DNA of 12,225 nt from DATAFO01 sp046728935 (lineage in GTDB: Bacteria > Actinomycetota > Thermoleophilia > Solirubrobacterales > 70-9), in the NCBI GenBank assembly GCA_046728935.1, contig JBKPFS010000018.1, positions 1-12,225 of the forward strand, written 5' to 3'. Below, one piece after another: positions 5,677 through 12,124 of the stretch; the stretch's first letter is position 1; each line of letters begins with the position of its first letter. The notes under the pieces are model-generated. The model was not told the DNA's origin. It searched no databases and saw nothing but the letters and a program-made list of their open reading frames with translations. The translations under genes and the position numbers were made by a program.

Positions 5677-5706
5677 GAGGAGGGCGCCCACGCGGGCGCC
5701 CTCCTC
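5677..5706 (+). terminator. Strong 13-bp hairpin terminator
   Basis: GAGGAGGGCGCCC (5677-5689) pairs perfectly with GGGCGCCCTCCTC (5694-5706) around the loop ACGC. The short pyrimidine tract ACTCTCTT follows. It lies 14 bp after the 5234 gene. The tract is less T-rich than a textbook intrinsic terminator, but such stems are common terminators in high-GC actinobacteria. Confidence 0.8.
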
Positions 5707-5810
5707 ACTCTCTTACAACCCCGTCAAGGATCCATGCGCTGTCCCGCTCTTCCGCACCAGGCCCCAAGGCGTCGGTTGCAACCGGCCTGAGTGGCCGGGA
5801 TGATGTCTCC

Positions 5811-8450
5811 GTGCAGCTCACCTCGCAGGCCGATGCCACGGAGGCCCTGCGCCTCGTCGAGCGCAATGCGGAGCTCGCCGCGCTCGACGAGGCCCTCGCC
5901 GGGGTCAAGGACGGCGCACGGGGGCGTCTCGCCCTGGTACGCGGGGAAGCCGGGATCGGCAAGACGGCCCTCCTCACGCATTTCTGCGCCGGTCTCGGAC
6001 CCGGGGTGCGAGTCCTCTGGGCCGCGTGCGATCCCCTCTTCACCCCGCGGCCGCTCGGGCCGCTGCTCGACGTGTCCCGCGTCACGGGCGGGGAGCTTCA
6101 AGACCACGTAGAGCGGGGCGCGAAGCCTCATGACGTCGCCGCGGCGCTGCTGCGTGAGCTCGAGGCGCCGGCGCCGACCGTTCTGGTGCTCGAGGACGTC
6201 CATTGGGCGGACGAGGCAACGCTTGACGTGCTGCGACTAGTCGCCCGCCGGTCTGAGACGGTCCCCGCCCTCATCGTCGCCAGCTACCGCGACGAGGAAC
6301 TCGCCCGCTCCCACCCGCTTCGCCTCATGCTCGGCGAGCTTCCCGGGAACGGCTCGATCACACGCCTCGAGCTCGCCGGTTTTTCGCCCGAGGCCGTGGC
6401 GGGCCTCGCGGAGGGCTCGGCAGTGGACCCCGCCGAGCTCTTCCAGCGCACCGCCGGCAACCCGTTCTTCGTCACCGAGGCGCTCGCGGCACAGACCGAG
6501 CAGCTACCGAGCACCGTGCGCGACGCCGTGCTGGCCCGGGCGTCGCGCCTCGGTCCCTCGCCACGCGCAGTGCTCGACGCGGTCGCGGTCGTTCCGCAGC
6601 CGACCGAGCTCTGGCTCCTCGAGGCGCTGACCGAGGTCCCGCCCGGAGCCCTCGACGGGTGCCTGAGCTCGGGCATGCTCGAGGCCGAGGCCAATTGCGT
6701 CGCGTTTCGACACGAGCTGGCGCGCCTCGCGATCGAGGCGTCGCTCGCGCCCGATGTGAGGCTGGGCCTCCACCGGCGCGCGCTGGCCGCCCTGGAGAAG
6801 CCGGTGAGCGGTCCTCCCGACCTCGCACGGCTCACGCATCACGCCGAAGCAGCTGGAGACGGTGAGTCGGTGCTGCGCTTCGCGCCCGCTGCCGCCGAGC
6901 AGGCCTCGGCCGTCGGCGCTCACCGCGAGGCCCAGGACCACTACGGCCGCGCTCTGGAGTTCGCCGCGCAGATCCCACCCGAGGCGCGGGCCGAGCTGCT
7001 GGAGCGGTACGCGGACGAGGGCTACCTCACCGACATGCGCGAGGAGGCGGTCGAGGCTCTGGACGAGGCGCTCGCCATCCACCGCGAGCGCGGCGATCTG
7101 CTGAGGCAGGGCGACTTGCTGCGGCGGCGATCGCAGCACCTCGTCTGCATCGGGCGCGCGGAGGCGCGCGACGACGCCAGGGCCGCGGTCGAGACCCTCG
7201 AGCACGCTCCCCCTGGGCCCGAGCTCGCGCGGGCGTACGGCTCCCTCTCGCAAATCTCGATGCTGGCCGACGAGGCCGAGGCGACGGTCGAGTGGGGGCT
7301 TCGCGCGATCGAGCTCGCCGAGCGGATCGGTGACACCGAGGCGCTGGTCCACGCCCTCAACAACGTCGGAACGGTCGAGCTCATCGCCGGAAACCCCGCC
7401 GGCCGCGAGAAGCTCGAGCGCAGCCTCGCGCTGGCCAAACAGGAGGACCTCGCAACCGATGCAGGTCGCGCGTATATCAACCTCACGGCTGCGTACTCCC
7501 GGCGTCGCGAGTGGGCGCTGGCCGACCGCTACACCGAGGCCGGGATCGAGTACTGCCGCGAGCATGGCCTCGAGGCGTGGCAGGTCAGCCTCGTCGCCGG
7601 CAAGGCCGAGTCCGAGCTTGCCCAGGGACGCTGGGAGGACGCCGTCGCCACGGCCGACGCGATTCTGAGCGGCCCCCCGGTTTCCCCCCTCGGGCCGCGC
7701 CTCATGCCCCGCATCGTGCTCGCGCTGGTGCGGGCGCGCCGAGGCGAGCCGGGGTACCGGCCGCTGCTCGACGAGGCGCTCGAGATCGCGCGCTCGGTGG
7801 GCGATCTGCAGGCCGTCGCGCCGGTTTCGGCGGCACGGGCGGAGGTCGCTTTGCTGGAGGGCATAACCGAAACGGTCGCTCCGGAGACGGACGTCGCCCT
7901 GGCGCTGGCCATCGACCTGGGCGAGCCCACGTCCGTCGGGGAGCTGGCGGTCTGGCGCCGCCGGGCGGGGCTCGAGGACGAGATCCCCGGCGAGGTCCCC
8001 GATCCCTTCGCGTCAGAGCTGGCCGGCGAGCACGAGCGGGCTGCGGATCTTTGGTCGGATCTGGGCTGCCCCTACGACGCCGCGCTCGCCCTCGCCGGCG
8101 CCGAGGACGAAGCCGCCCTGCGCCGCTCGCTCGATGAGCTCCAGCGGCTCGGCGCCGAGCCGGCGGCGGCGATCGTCGCACGCCGCCTCCGCGAGCGTGG
8201 AGCACGTGGGCTTCCCCGCGGTCCCCGGCCGAGCACCAAGGAGAACCCGGCGGGCCTGACCGCGCGGGAGCTCGAGGTCTTGGAGCTGGTCGCCGAGGGG
8301 TTCGGCAACGCCGACATCGCGGAGCGCCTCTTCCTCTCCGAGAAGACGGTTGGCCATCACGTCTCCTCCATCCTGCGCAAGCTCGAGGTCCGCACGCGCG
8401 GCGAGGCGAGCGCGGAGGCGCAGAGGCTCGGCATCACGGAACGTACGTAG
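5811..8450 (+). CDS. LuxR-family transcriptional regulator with AAA/STAND-type ATPase and TPR-like repeats
   Basis: 879 aa, a large ATP-binding LuxR (LAL/MalT-like) regulator. The N-terminal ATPase has Walker A GEAGIGKT (45-52), Walker B VLVLEDVHWAD (124-134) and a sensor-like 'VASYRDEE' around residue 160. A helical, Ala/Leu/Glu-rich repeat region of TPR character runs from about 330 to 790. The C-terminal LuxR helix-turn-helix begins at 'LTARELEVLELVAEGFGNADIAERLFLSEKTVGHHV' (about 816) and ends near 872. Family members sense a ligand through the repeat region and activate promoters in the ATP-bound form; this ligand is unknown. The start is GTG 5811, just before 'LVERNAELAALDEALAG', which opens the domain in relatives. 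GATGAT lies 6 nt upstream. It follows a terminator, so it is transcribed alone. Its stop is 22 bp left of the third tRNA-His remnant. Confidence 0.93.
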   Translation: MQLTSQADATEALRLVERNAELAALDEALAGVKDGARGRLALVRGEAGIGKTALLTHFCAGLGPGVRVLWAACDPLFTPRPLGPLLDVSRVTGGELQDHVERGAKPHDVAAALLRELEAPAPTVLVLEDVHWADEATLDVLRLVARRSETVPALIVASYRDEELARSHPLRLMLGELPGNGSITRLELAGFSPEAVAGLAEGSAVDPAELFQRTAGNPFFVTEALAAQTEQLPSTVRDAVLARASRLGPSPRAVLDAVAVVPQPTELWLLEALTEVPPGALDGCLSSGMLEAEANCVAFRHELARLAIEASLAPDVRLGLHRRALAALEKPVSGPPDLARLTHHAEAAGDGESVLRFAPAAAEQASAVGAHREAQDHYGRALEFAAQIPPEARAELLERYADEGYLTDMREEAVEALDEALAIHRERGDLLRQGDLLRRRSQHLVCIGRAEARDDARAAVETLEHAPPGPELARAYGSLSQISMLADEAEATVEWGLRAIELAERIGDTEALVHALNNVGTVELIAGNPAGREKLERSLALAKQEDLATDAGRAYINLTAAYSRRREWALADRYTEAGIEYCREHGLEAWQVSLVAGKAESELAQGRWEDAVATADAILSGPPVSPLGPRLMPRIVLALVRARRGEPGYRPLLDEALEIARSVGDLQAVAPVSAARAEVALLEGITETVAPETDVALALAIDLGEPTSVGELAVWRRRAGLEDEIPGEVPDPFASELAGEHERAADLWSDLGCPYDAALALAGAEDEAALRRSLDELQRLGAEPAAAIVARRLRERGARGLPRGPRPSTKENPAGLTARELEVLELVAEGFGNADIAERLFLSEKTVGHHVSSILRKLEVRTRGEASAEAQRLGITERT

Positions 8451-8471
8451 CCGTTCTCCAGCGACATCGCC

Positions 8472-8504
8472 GGCGGTCGCCGGGTCGAGTTCGGTCGCTC
8501 ACCC
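8472..8504 (+). repeat. Degenerate tRNA-His 3' end, att-like repeat copy 3
   Basis: 31 of 33 bases match the variable loop, T arm and acceptor strand of copy 1 (1443-1475). The changes are the first T of the T loop to G (8484) and the first base of the 3' T-stem strand to T (8491). Acceptor CGCTCAC and discriminator C (8503) are intact. The anticodon arm is gone, and the match ends just past the acceptor. It has the same orientation as the other two copies. It looks like an older recombination scar. Confidence 0.75.
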
Positions 8505-9245
8505 CTCACTCGATGCGCTCCAATGGCGCTCGCAGAAGCGCCGCAACTCGTCAGCGAAGGCGGGGCTCGACCCCGGCGGATCGTCGAAGCTAGCGGTCTC
8601 GGCGCCGGGCAGTGCCGCAACGGCATCCTCGAAACCCTCATCCGTGCTCATCAGGCACCCCTCGTGCTTGGCGAGGAGGAGTGGGCGGTCGAGCTCGCGG
8701 AGCTCCTCCTCGAAGCTGACGTCGGCCGTCAACGCCGTCCATCCGTCGACCATGAACTCGGATGGCAGGCGCTCGATGATCCGCTCCGCACGCTCCTCGT
8801 CGATTCCCCCCCTCGTCACCTGAGCGATCCCGTAGCGGACGAAGCCGGGAGCGTCCTGCTTGACGAGCTGGGTGAACGTCGCGTAGACGTCGGTGTTGAT
8901 CGGCGAGCGCTGGCCTTCTCGCGAGAACGACACCTTCGCATGGCCGAGCACCATGCCCACCACCGCGTGCCGCCGGCTGACCGCGATCCGGACGGCGTCC
9001 GCGATCGCCCAGCCGTCGGCGACCACGAAGAAGCGCTCCCAGCCGGCCTCGGCGAGCTTCTCGAGGCCGCGCGTCGCGATGATCTCCCGCGTCAGTTGGT
9101 TGACGTCGGTGAGCCCGGGGGGCAGGGGCTCCGCCCCGATCCCGGGAGGGTCGAAGGAGAGGACCTCGGCCCATTCCTCGAGCTCCGGCTTGATCGCCCA
9201 TTCGAGCTCGGTGAACTCCGAGAGGAGTAGAAGCTGCGGGCGCAT
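8499..9245 (-). CDS. Alpha/beta-hydrolase-like protein with degenerate active site
   Basis: 248 aa from ATG 9245. The alpha/beta-hydrolase layout is visible: strand 'QLLLLSE', the oxyanion region 'FDPPGIGAEP' (31-40), the nucleophile-elbow position 'RFFVVADGWAIADAVRIAV' (71-89), a cap region, 'RPLLLAKHEGCLMS' (187-200), and a C-terminal helix. Relatives I know read G-x-S-W-G at the elbow. Here it is A-D-G-W-A (76-80), so the catalytic Ser is replaced, and the C-terminal catalytic His position reads 'FDDPPGSS'. The protein is therefore probably not a conventional hydrolase. The frame opens at 9302, but that start would overlap the divergent methyltransferase, so I chose 9245. The TGA stop (8499-8501) lies inside tRNA-His remnant copy 3, meaning recombination there may have set the C-terminus. 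Confidence 0.75.
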   Translation of the reverse strand: MRPQLLLLSEFTELEWAIKPELEEWAEVLSFDPPGIGAEPLPPGLTDVNQLTREIIATRGLEKLAEAGWERFFVVADGWAIADAVRIAVSRRHAVVGMVLGHAKVSFSREGQRSPINTDVYATFTQLVKQDAPGFVRYGIAQVTRGGIDEERAERIIERLPSEFMVDGWTALTADVSFEEELRELDRPLLLAKHEGCLMSTDEGFEDAVAALPGAETASFDDPPGSSPAFADELRRFCERHWSASSEG

Positions 9246-9275
9246 CGGGAGATCAAACCACGCGTCGCGCGGTAC

Positions 9276-9281
9276 TAGTCT
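9276..9281 (+). promoter_or_regulatory. -10-like element of the methyltransferase gene
   Basis: TAGTCT lies 8 nt before ATG 9290 in the 44-bp divergent gap. It is consistent with a leaderless start. No convincing -35 is visible. Confidence 0.35.
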
Positions 9282-9289
9282 CTGGACCG

Positions 9290-9970
9290 ATGGGCGGAGC
9301 ACCCCTTCCGACGGCCACCCTTGAGGAGACCGAGCGCGTCCGGCGCGTCCAAGACAAAGAGGCGCCGCGGTACGACCGCCAGATGAACTTCTTCGACCGT
9401 GTCCTGTTTGCCGACGGTCGCGAGTGGGCGTGCTCGCACGCCGAGGGGGATGTGCTCGAGATCGCGGTGGGAACGGGGCGCAACCTGGTCCACTATCCGG
9501 CCAGCACGAAGTTGCTCGGCATCGAGCTAAGCAGGGAGATGCTCTCCCGCGCGCGCCAGCGTCTGACCGAGCTCCAGCTCGATGCCGAGCTCCGCGAGGG
9601 AGATGCCCAGGCGCTCGATTTTCCCGACGAGAGCTTCGACACCGTGATCATCACCCTCGCGCTCTGCACGATCCCAGATGACCACGCGGCGGTCCGCGAG
9701 GCGCACCGGGTGCTGCGCCCAGGCGGCAAGCTGGTGCTCCTCGAGCATGTGCGCAGCCCGCGCCTGCCGGTGAGAGCCGTCCAGCGGTTGCTCAACCCGC
9801 TGAGCGTGCGTTTCGAGGCCGATCACCTGCTTCGCGACCCGCTCGACTACCTCGCCGACGAGGGATTCGAGGTCGAGAGCGCGACGCGGCTGAAGTGGGG
9901 GATCGTCGAGAGGGTCGTCGCACGGAAGCCGAGGCCGAGCCAGGACCGCGAGGGGATCGCCGGCTCGTGA
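9290..9970 (+). CDS. Class I SAM-dependent methyltransferase
   Basis: 226 aa with standard Rossmann-fold methyltransferase motifs: motif I 'VLEIAVGTGRNL' (55-66), the acidic residue after beta-2 in 'LLGIELSREMLSRAR' (Glu79), 'EGDAQALDFPDESFDTVIITLALCTIPD' (103-130) covering motifs II-III, and 'EAHRVLRPGGKLVLLEHVRS' (137-156). The motif pattern resembles UbiE/METTL7-type small-molecule methyltransferases; the substrate cannot be read from sequence. The ATG at 9290 fits the divergent promoter region. The C-terminus (RKPRPSQDREGIAGS) is polar, and the gene ends convergently with the ArsR/transporter operon. It is divergent from the degenerate hydrolase, so the two may be co-regulated, though nothing shows a shared pathway. 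Confidence 0.9.
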   Translation: MGGAPLPTATLEETERVRRVQDKEAPRYDRQMNFFDRVLFADGREWACSHAEGDVLEIAVGTGRNLVHYPASTKLLGIELSREMLSRARQRLTELQLDAELREGDAQALDFPDESFDTVIITLALCTIPDDHAAVREAHRVLRPGGKLVLLEHVRSPRLPVRAVQRLLNPLSVRFEADHLLRDPLDYLADEGFEVESATRLKWGIVERVVARKPRPSQDREGIAGS

Positions 9971-9990
9971 TGGGAGGCTCGACCATCTCG

Positions 9991-10080
9991 ACCGGCGTAG
10001 CGCTCCGGGGCATCGGCGAACTGCCGCGCGCAGTTGAGCGAGCAGACGTGATAGGTCAGCTTCTCACGAGCCGACGGGCA
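9991..10080 (-). pseudogene. YHS-like metal-binding domain fragment
   Basis: The minus strand encodes 30 residues ending 'LTYHVCSLNCARQFADAPERYAG', which reads like the second half of a YHS domain (Tyr-His-x-Cys-Ser...Cys...F...P-x-x-Y). YHS domains occur in heavy-metal transport and reductase proteins. The expected first half (DPVCGM-like) is not in this frame. An ATG CCC GTC in another frame (MPVGS) lies just upstream, then meets a stop. The frame also runs on antisense into the methyltransferase without an early stop. Lying directly downstream of the metal transporter, it may be a frameshifted accessory gene or an unusual short gene. Calling it a remnant is an inference. Confidence 0.45.
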
Positions 10081-10082
10081 TC

Positions 10083-10799
10083 TCAGTCGCAGCAGTCGTC
10101 GGCGCAGGCAGCGGCGGCACTCGGACCGAGGCTGGGCGACGCACAGCAGCCTTCGCCGCGCCAGGTCTCGAGGCCCTCGGTGATCGCGACCGCGGCGATC
10201 ACGAGGGCGGCGATCGGGTCGAGCCACCACCAGCCGAGCACGGCGTTGCCGAGCAGGCCGAGGAAGACCGCGCCGGCAAGGTAGGCGCAGAGCAGGTTCT
10301 GGGCACCCTCGCCGTGGGTCGCCGAGGAGCCGAGCTGATCGGCGAGCCGCTGCTTAGCGATCCCCAGGAACGGCATCCCGACGAGGCTCGTTGCCGTCAG
10401 CGCCATCCCGAGCACGCTCGTCTCCGACTGCTCGGCCGTGACCAGATTGTGGATCGCCTCGAAGCCGACGTAGGGGGCGAGAAGGAAGAACTGGATCGCG
10501 ACGAGCTTCTGGGCGCGCTCCTCGGCGGCTTCGGACAGCAGGCGGTGGCTGGTGAAGCGCCAGACGATGATCACGCTCGCGAAGCCCTCGATCGCCGAGT
10601 CGATCCCGAAGCCGACCAGCGCGATCGACCCGGCGAGAATGCCGGCAACGATCGCGATCGCGCCCTCCGCGCCCATCCACGCCAGGCTCAGCCAGGAGAG
10701 CTGCTTGGCGCGCCGCGCGGCGCGCAGCCACTCAGGGCTCGGCTCGGCTCGGCTCGGCCGTCCCGCAGACGGCAGCGTGGGAAGGGCGACCTCGCTCAA
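10083..10799 (-). CDS. CDF-like cation transporter with Cys-rich C-terminus
   Basis: 238 aa, with five or six hydrophobic segments from about residue 37 to 209. Conserved pieces recall the short CDF-like 'cation transporter' proteins of actinobacteria: 'GFGIDSAIEGFASVIIVWRF' (63-82, acidic residues Asp67/Glu71 in a membrane helix), 'LVGMPFLGIAKQRLA', and 'LGNAVLGWWWLDPIAALVIAAVAITEGLETWRGE' (183-216). The protein ends 'GCCASP...CADDCCD', five cysteines in 21 residues, suggesting metal binding. It probably exports a divalent metal. I chose TTG 10799, which overlaps the ArsR stop by four bases (TTGA), implying translational coupling. The open frame extends to 10979 but is then a shadow of the repressor gene. 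GGCTC occurs four times in the coding sequence near the start. Confidence 0.82.
   Translation of the reverse strand: MSEVALPTLPSAGRPSRAEPSPEWLRAARRAKQLSWLSLAWMGAEGAIAIVAGILAGSIALVGFGIDSAIEGFASVIIVWRFTSHRLLSEAAEERAQKLVAIQFFLLAPYVGFEAIHNLVTAEQSETSVLGMALTATSLVGMPFLGIAKQRLADQLGSSATHGEGAQNLLCAYLAGAVFLGLLGNAVLGWWWLDPIAALVIAAVAITEGLETWRGEGCCASPSLGPSAAAACADDCCD
10736..10755. repeat. Pentanucleotide repeat (GGCTC)x4 inside the transporter gene
   Basis: Four perfect tandem GGCTC units, read as coding sequence for Arg-Pro-Ser-Arg-Ala-Glu-Pro-Ser near the transporter N-terminus. Because 5 is not a multiple of 3, gain or loss of one unit would shift the frame. Confidence 0.7.
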
Positions 10800-11149
10800 G
10801 CCGGCGCCCGCTCGGCGAGGGTCGCCTCCAACAGCGCCCGGCCGCGCTCGGTGAGCTCGTAGATCACCATCTTGCCGTCGCGGCGGCTCGAGACCAAGCC
10901 CTCGGCCCGCAGCAGGCGAAGGTGGTGGGAGACCAGGTTCTCGGCCCGCTCCAGCACCCAGGCGAGGTCGCAGACGCACAGCTCATCGCCCTGGGCGAGG
11001 GCGAAGGCGATGGTCAGCCGGGTCGGATCCGAGAGCGCCTTGGCCTGGCCGGCGATGCGGTTGGCCTCGCCTGGGTCGAGGCGGCGATGGCGCAGGGCCT
11101 CGGCCTTCTCGAGGTCCAAACAGAGGAGCTCGCAGCGGTCGCGTGCCAC
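10796..11149 (-). CDS. ArsR/SmtB-family metal-sensing repressor, CadC-like
   Basis: 117 aa, winged-helix ArsR repressor. The metal-site motif 'ELCVCDLA' (Cys58, Cys60) in the alpha-3 region is the CadC-type signature. The N-terminal Cys6 and Cys10 ('RCELLC') could complete a thiolate site of the Cd/Pb/Bi type; thus cadmium, lead or zinc is a likely signal. The DNA-recognition stretch is 'AENLVSHHLRLLRAEGLVSSRRDGKMVIYELT' (69-100). The GTG start at 11149 is supported by the family's N-terminal length and a -10-like TAGGAT 6 nt upstream. It is the first gene of an operon with the CDF-like transporter, whose TTG overlaps this stop. That is the classic arrangement of a metal-derepressed efflux operon. 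Confidence 0.92.
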   Translation of the reverse strand: MARDRCELLCLDLEKAEALRHRRLDPGEANRIAGQAKALSDPTRLTIAFALAQGDELCVCDLAWVLERAENLVSHHLRLLRAEGLVSSRRDGKMVIYELTERGRALLEATLAERAPA

Positions 11150-11155
11150 CGCCTC

Positions 11156-11161
11156 ATCCTA
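11156..11161 (-). promoter_or_regulatory. -10-like element of the arsR-transporter operon
   Basis: TAGGAT on minus, 6 nt before GTG 11149, consistent with a leaderless transcript. Confidence 0.4.
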
Positions 11162-11167
11162 ACGACC

Positions 11168-11189
11168 CTTGAGATGTCCCTCGCTTGAG
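11168..11189. promoter_or_regulatory. Possible repressor-binding region (CTTGAG direct repeats)
   Basis: CTTGAG occurs at 11168-11173 and 11184-11189, 16 bp apart, just upstream of the arsR -10. ArsR-type operators are usually imperfect inverted repeats, so this is only a candidate operator. Confidence 0.25.
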
Positions 11190-11257
11190 CGGCCAGCAGG
11201 CACGTGAAACCGGTGCATGCGGCCGGCGGGTGGGGCTCCCAGTAGGAAAATGAAGCC

Positions 11258-11713
11258 GTGTCCCGACTCTTGTGTATCGCAGCGCTCTTCGGGGCCCTCG
11301 GCTTGATCGCATGCGGCGACTCGGAGGACCCCGCGGGCGGCCTGGATGAATCAGGCAGCCCAAAGGAGCACGTGGTTGCCGTCGTCGCCTCGATGCGAGA
11401 GGCGATACGCGAGGGGAATGGAGAGGAAGCCTGCTCCTATATGACAGAGGAGGGTCAGAACCGCGCGGTAAGGGTGGTGACTCGGGAGGAGTGGGGGACC
11501 GCCGAAACGTGCGCCGAAGCGGTGGGCGCAATCTCACAGCAATTCGGCAACGACGAACGGGACCTCGACGCTCAGAACGTGGTCACCGTGGATGAAGTCG
11601 CTCTGTTCAAGCGCGGTACCGAGGCCGAAGCGTACAGCGACTATCGGGGAGCGATGATTCTGAAGCTCCTCGACGGGGAGTGGCGCGTCGACGTGCCTTT
11701 CTTCGTCGATTAG
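11258..11713 (+). CDS. Small secreted lipoprotein of unknown function
   Basis: 151 aa starting at GTG 11258. A short signal peptide 'MSRLLCIAALFGALGLIAC' carries a good lipobox (Leu16-Ile-Ala-Cys19), so the mature protein would be lipid-anchored outside the cell. A polar Gly/Glu/Asp linker follows to about residue 35. The globular domain 'HVVAVVASMREAIREGNGEEACSYMTEEGQNRAV...CAEAV...GEWRVDVPFFVD' resembles the NTF2/DUF4878-like small lipoprotein domains of actinobacteria, with two cysteines (59 and 85) that could form a disulfide. The function is unknown. It is divergent from the arsR operon (108 bp gap). GAAAAT (11246-11251) lies 6 nt before the GTG, a weak -10 candidate. Confidence 0.83.
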   Translation: MSRLLCIAALFGALGLIACGDSEDPAGGLDESGSPKEHVVAVVASMREAIREGNGEEACSYMTEEGQNRAVRVVTREEWGTAETCAEAVGAISQQFGNDERDLDAQNVVTVDEVALFKRGTEAEAYSDYRGAMILKLLDGEWRVDVPFFVD

Positions 11714-11854
11714 ATCCGAACTGATGGTCCCAACCCCCGCCGCCAGCGACTGGGGCTGATGCGACCGCCGCGCGGTGGGCGGTCTGGTAACGGCGTAGCT
11801 TGGAGCTGGAACGGAGCGTCGTGCGCGGCGGCGTGACGATCGCGCGCCCCGCGC

Positions 11855-12124
11855 GTGGTGAGAGAGGAAGGAGATGGGACAGCTCCTGCCTTGGCGCTGA
11901 TTGTCGCGGCCGGCTCGCTGGCGAGTGGCTGCAACGGCGACCAACCTGCGGCCGATCCGCTTGTCCGCGTGCTCGACGCTGCGGCCAGGACCACAGCGGC
12001 GGGGCCCGCGGCGGTCGCCGCCACCGTGGTCGGGGACCGCGGCGAGTATGCGCTGAAGGGAGCGATCGATCCCGAAGGCGGGTACCGGCTCGCCGTCAGG
12101 CGCGCCAGATCAAGCGGGCCCTGA
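11855..12124 (+). CDS. Short putative lipoprotein, possibly truncated
   Basis: 89 aa from GTG 11855. A hydrophobic stretch 'PALALIVAAGSLASGC' leads to a plausible lipobox (Ala-Ser-Gly-Cys26). Then comes 'DPLVRVLDAAARTTAAGPAAVAATVVGDRGEYALKGAIDPEGGYRLAVRRAR', which reads like the opening of a larger actinobacterial lipoprotein domain that ends abruptly at a TGA. The last 29 bases overlap the convergent gene at 12096. An AAGGAG sits within the first codons and cannot serve this GTG, so a later start (for example TTG at the hydrophobic segment) is possible. It may be a real short gene or a truncated lipoprotein. Confidence 0.5.
   Translation: MVREEGDGTAPALALIVAAGSLASGCNGDQPAADPLVRVLDAAARTTAAGPAAVAATVVGDRGEYALKGAIDPEGGYRLAVRRARSSGP

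Noticed and set aside
6504..7565. 353-aa minus-strand frame inside the LuxR-type gene
   Set aside because: Long antisense frames are common opposite high-GC genes; the plus strand carries Walker motifs and a LuxR helix-turn-helix.
9246..9302. Longer start of the hydrolase-like gene at 9302
   Set aside because: It would overlap the divergent methyltransferase start and its -10 region; homologous sequence begins at the internal Met (9245).
10800..10979. Longer start of the CDF-like transporter at 10979
   Set aside because: The added 60 residues are Arg/Pro/Gly-rich and lie wholly over the ArsR gene in another frame; TTG 10799 overlaps the ArsR stop neatly.
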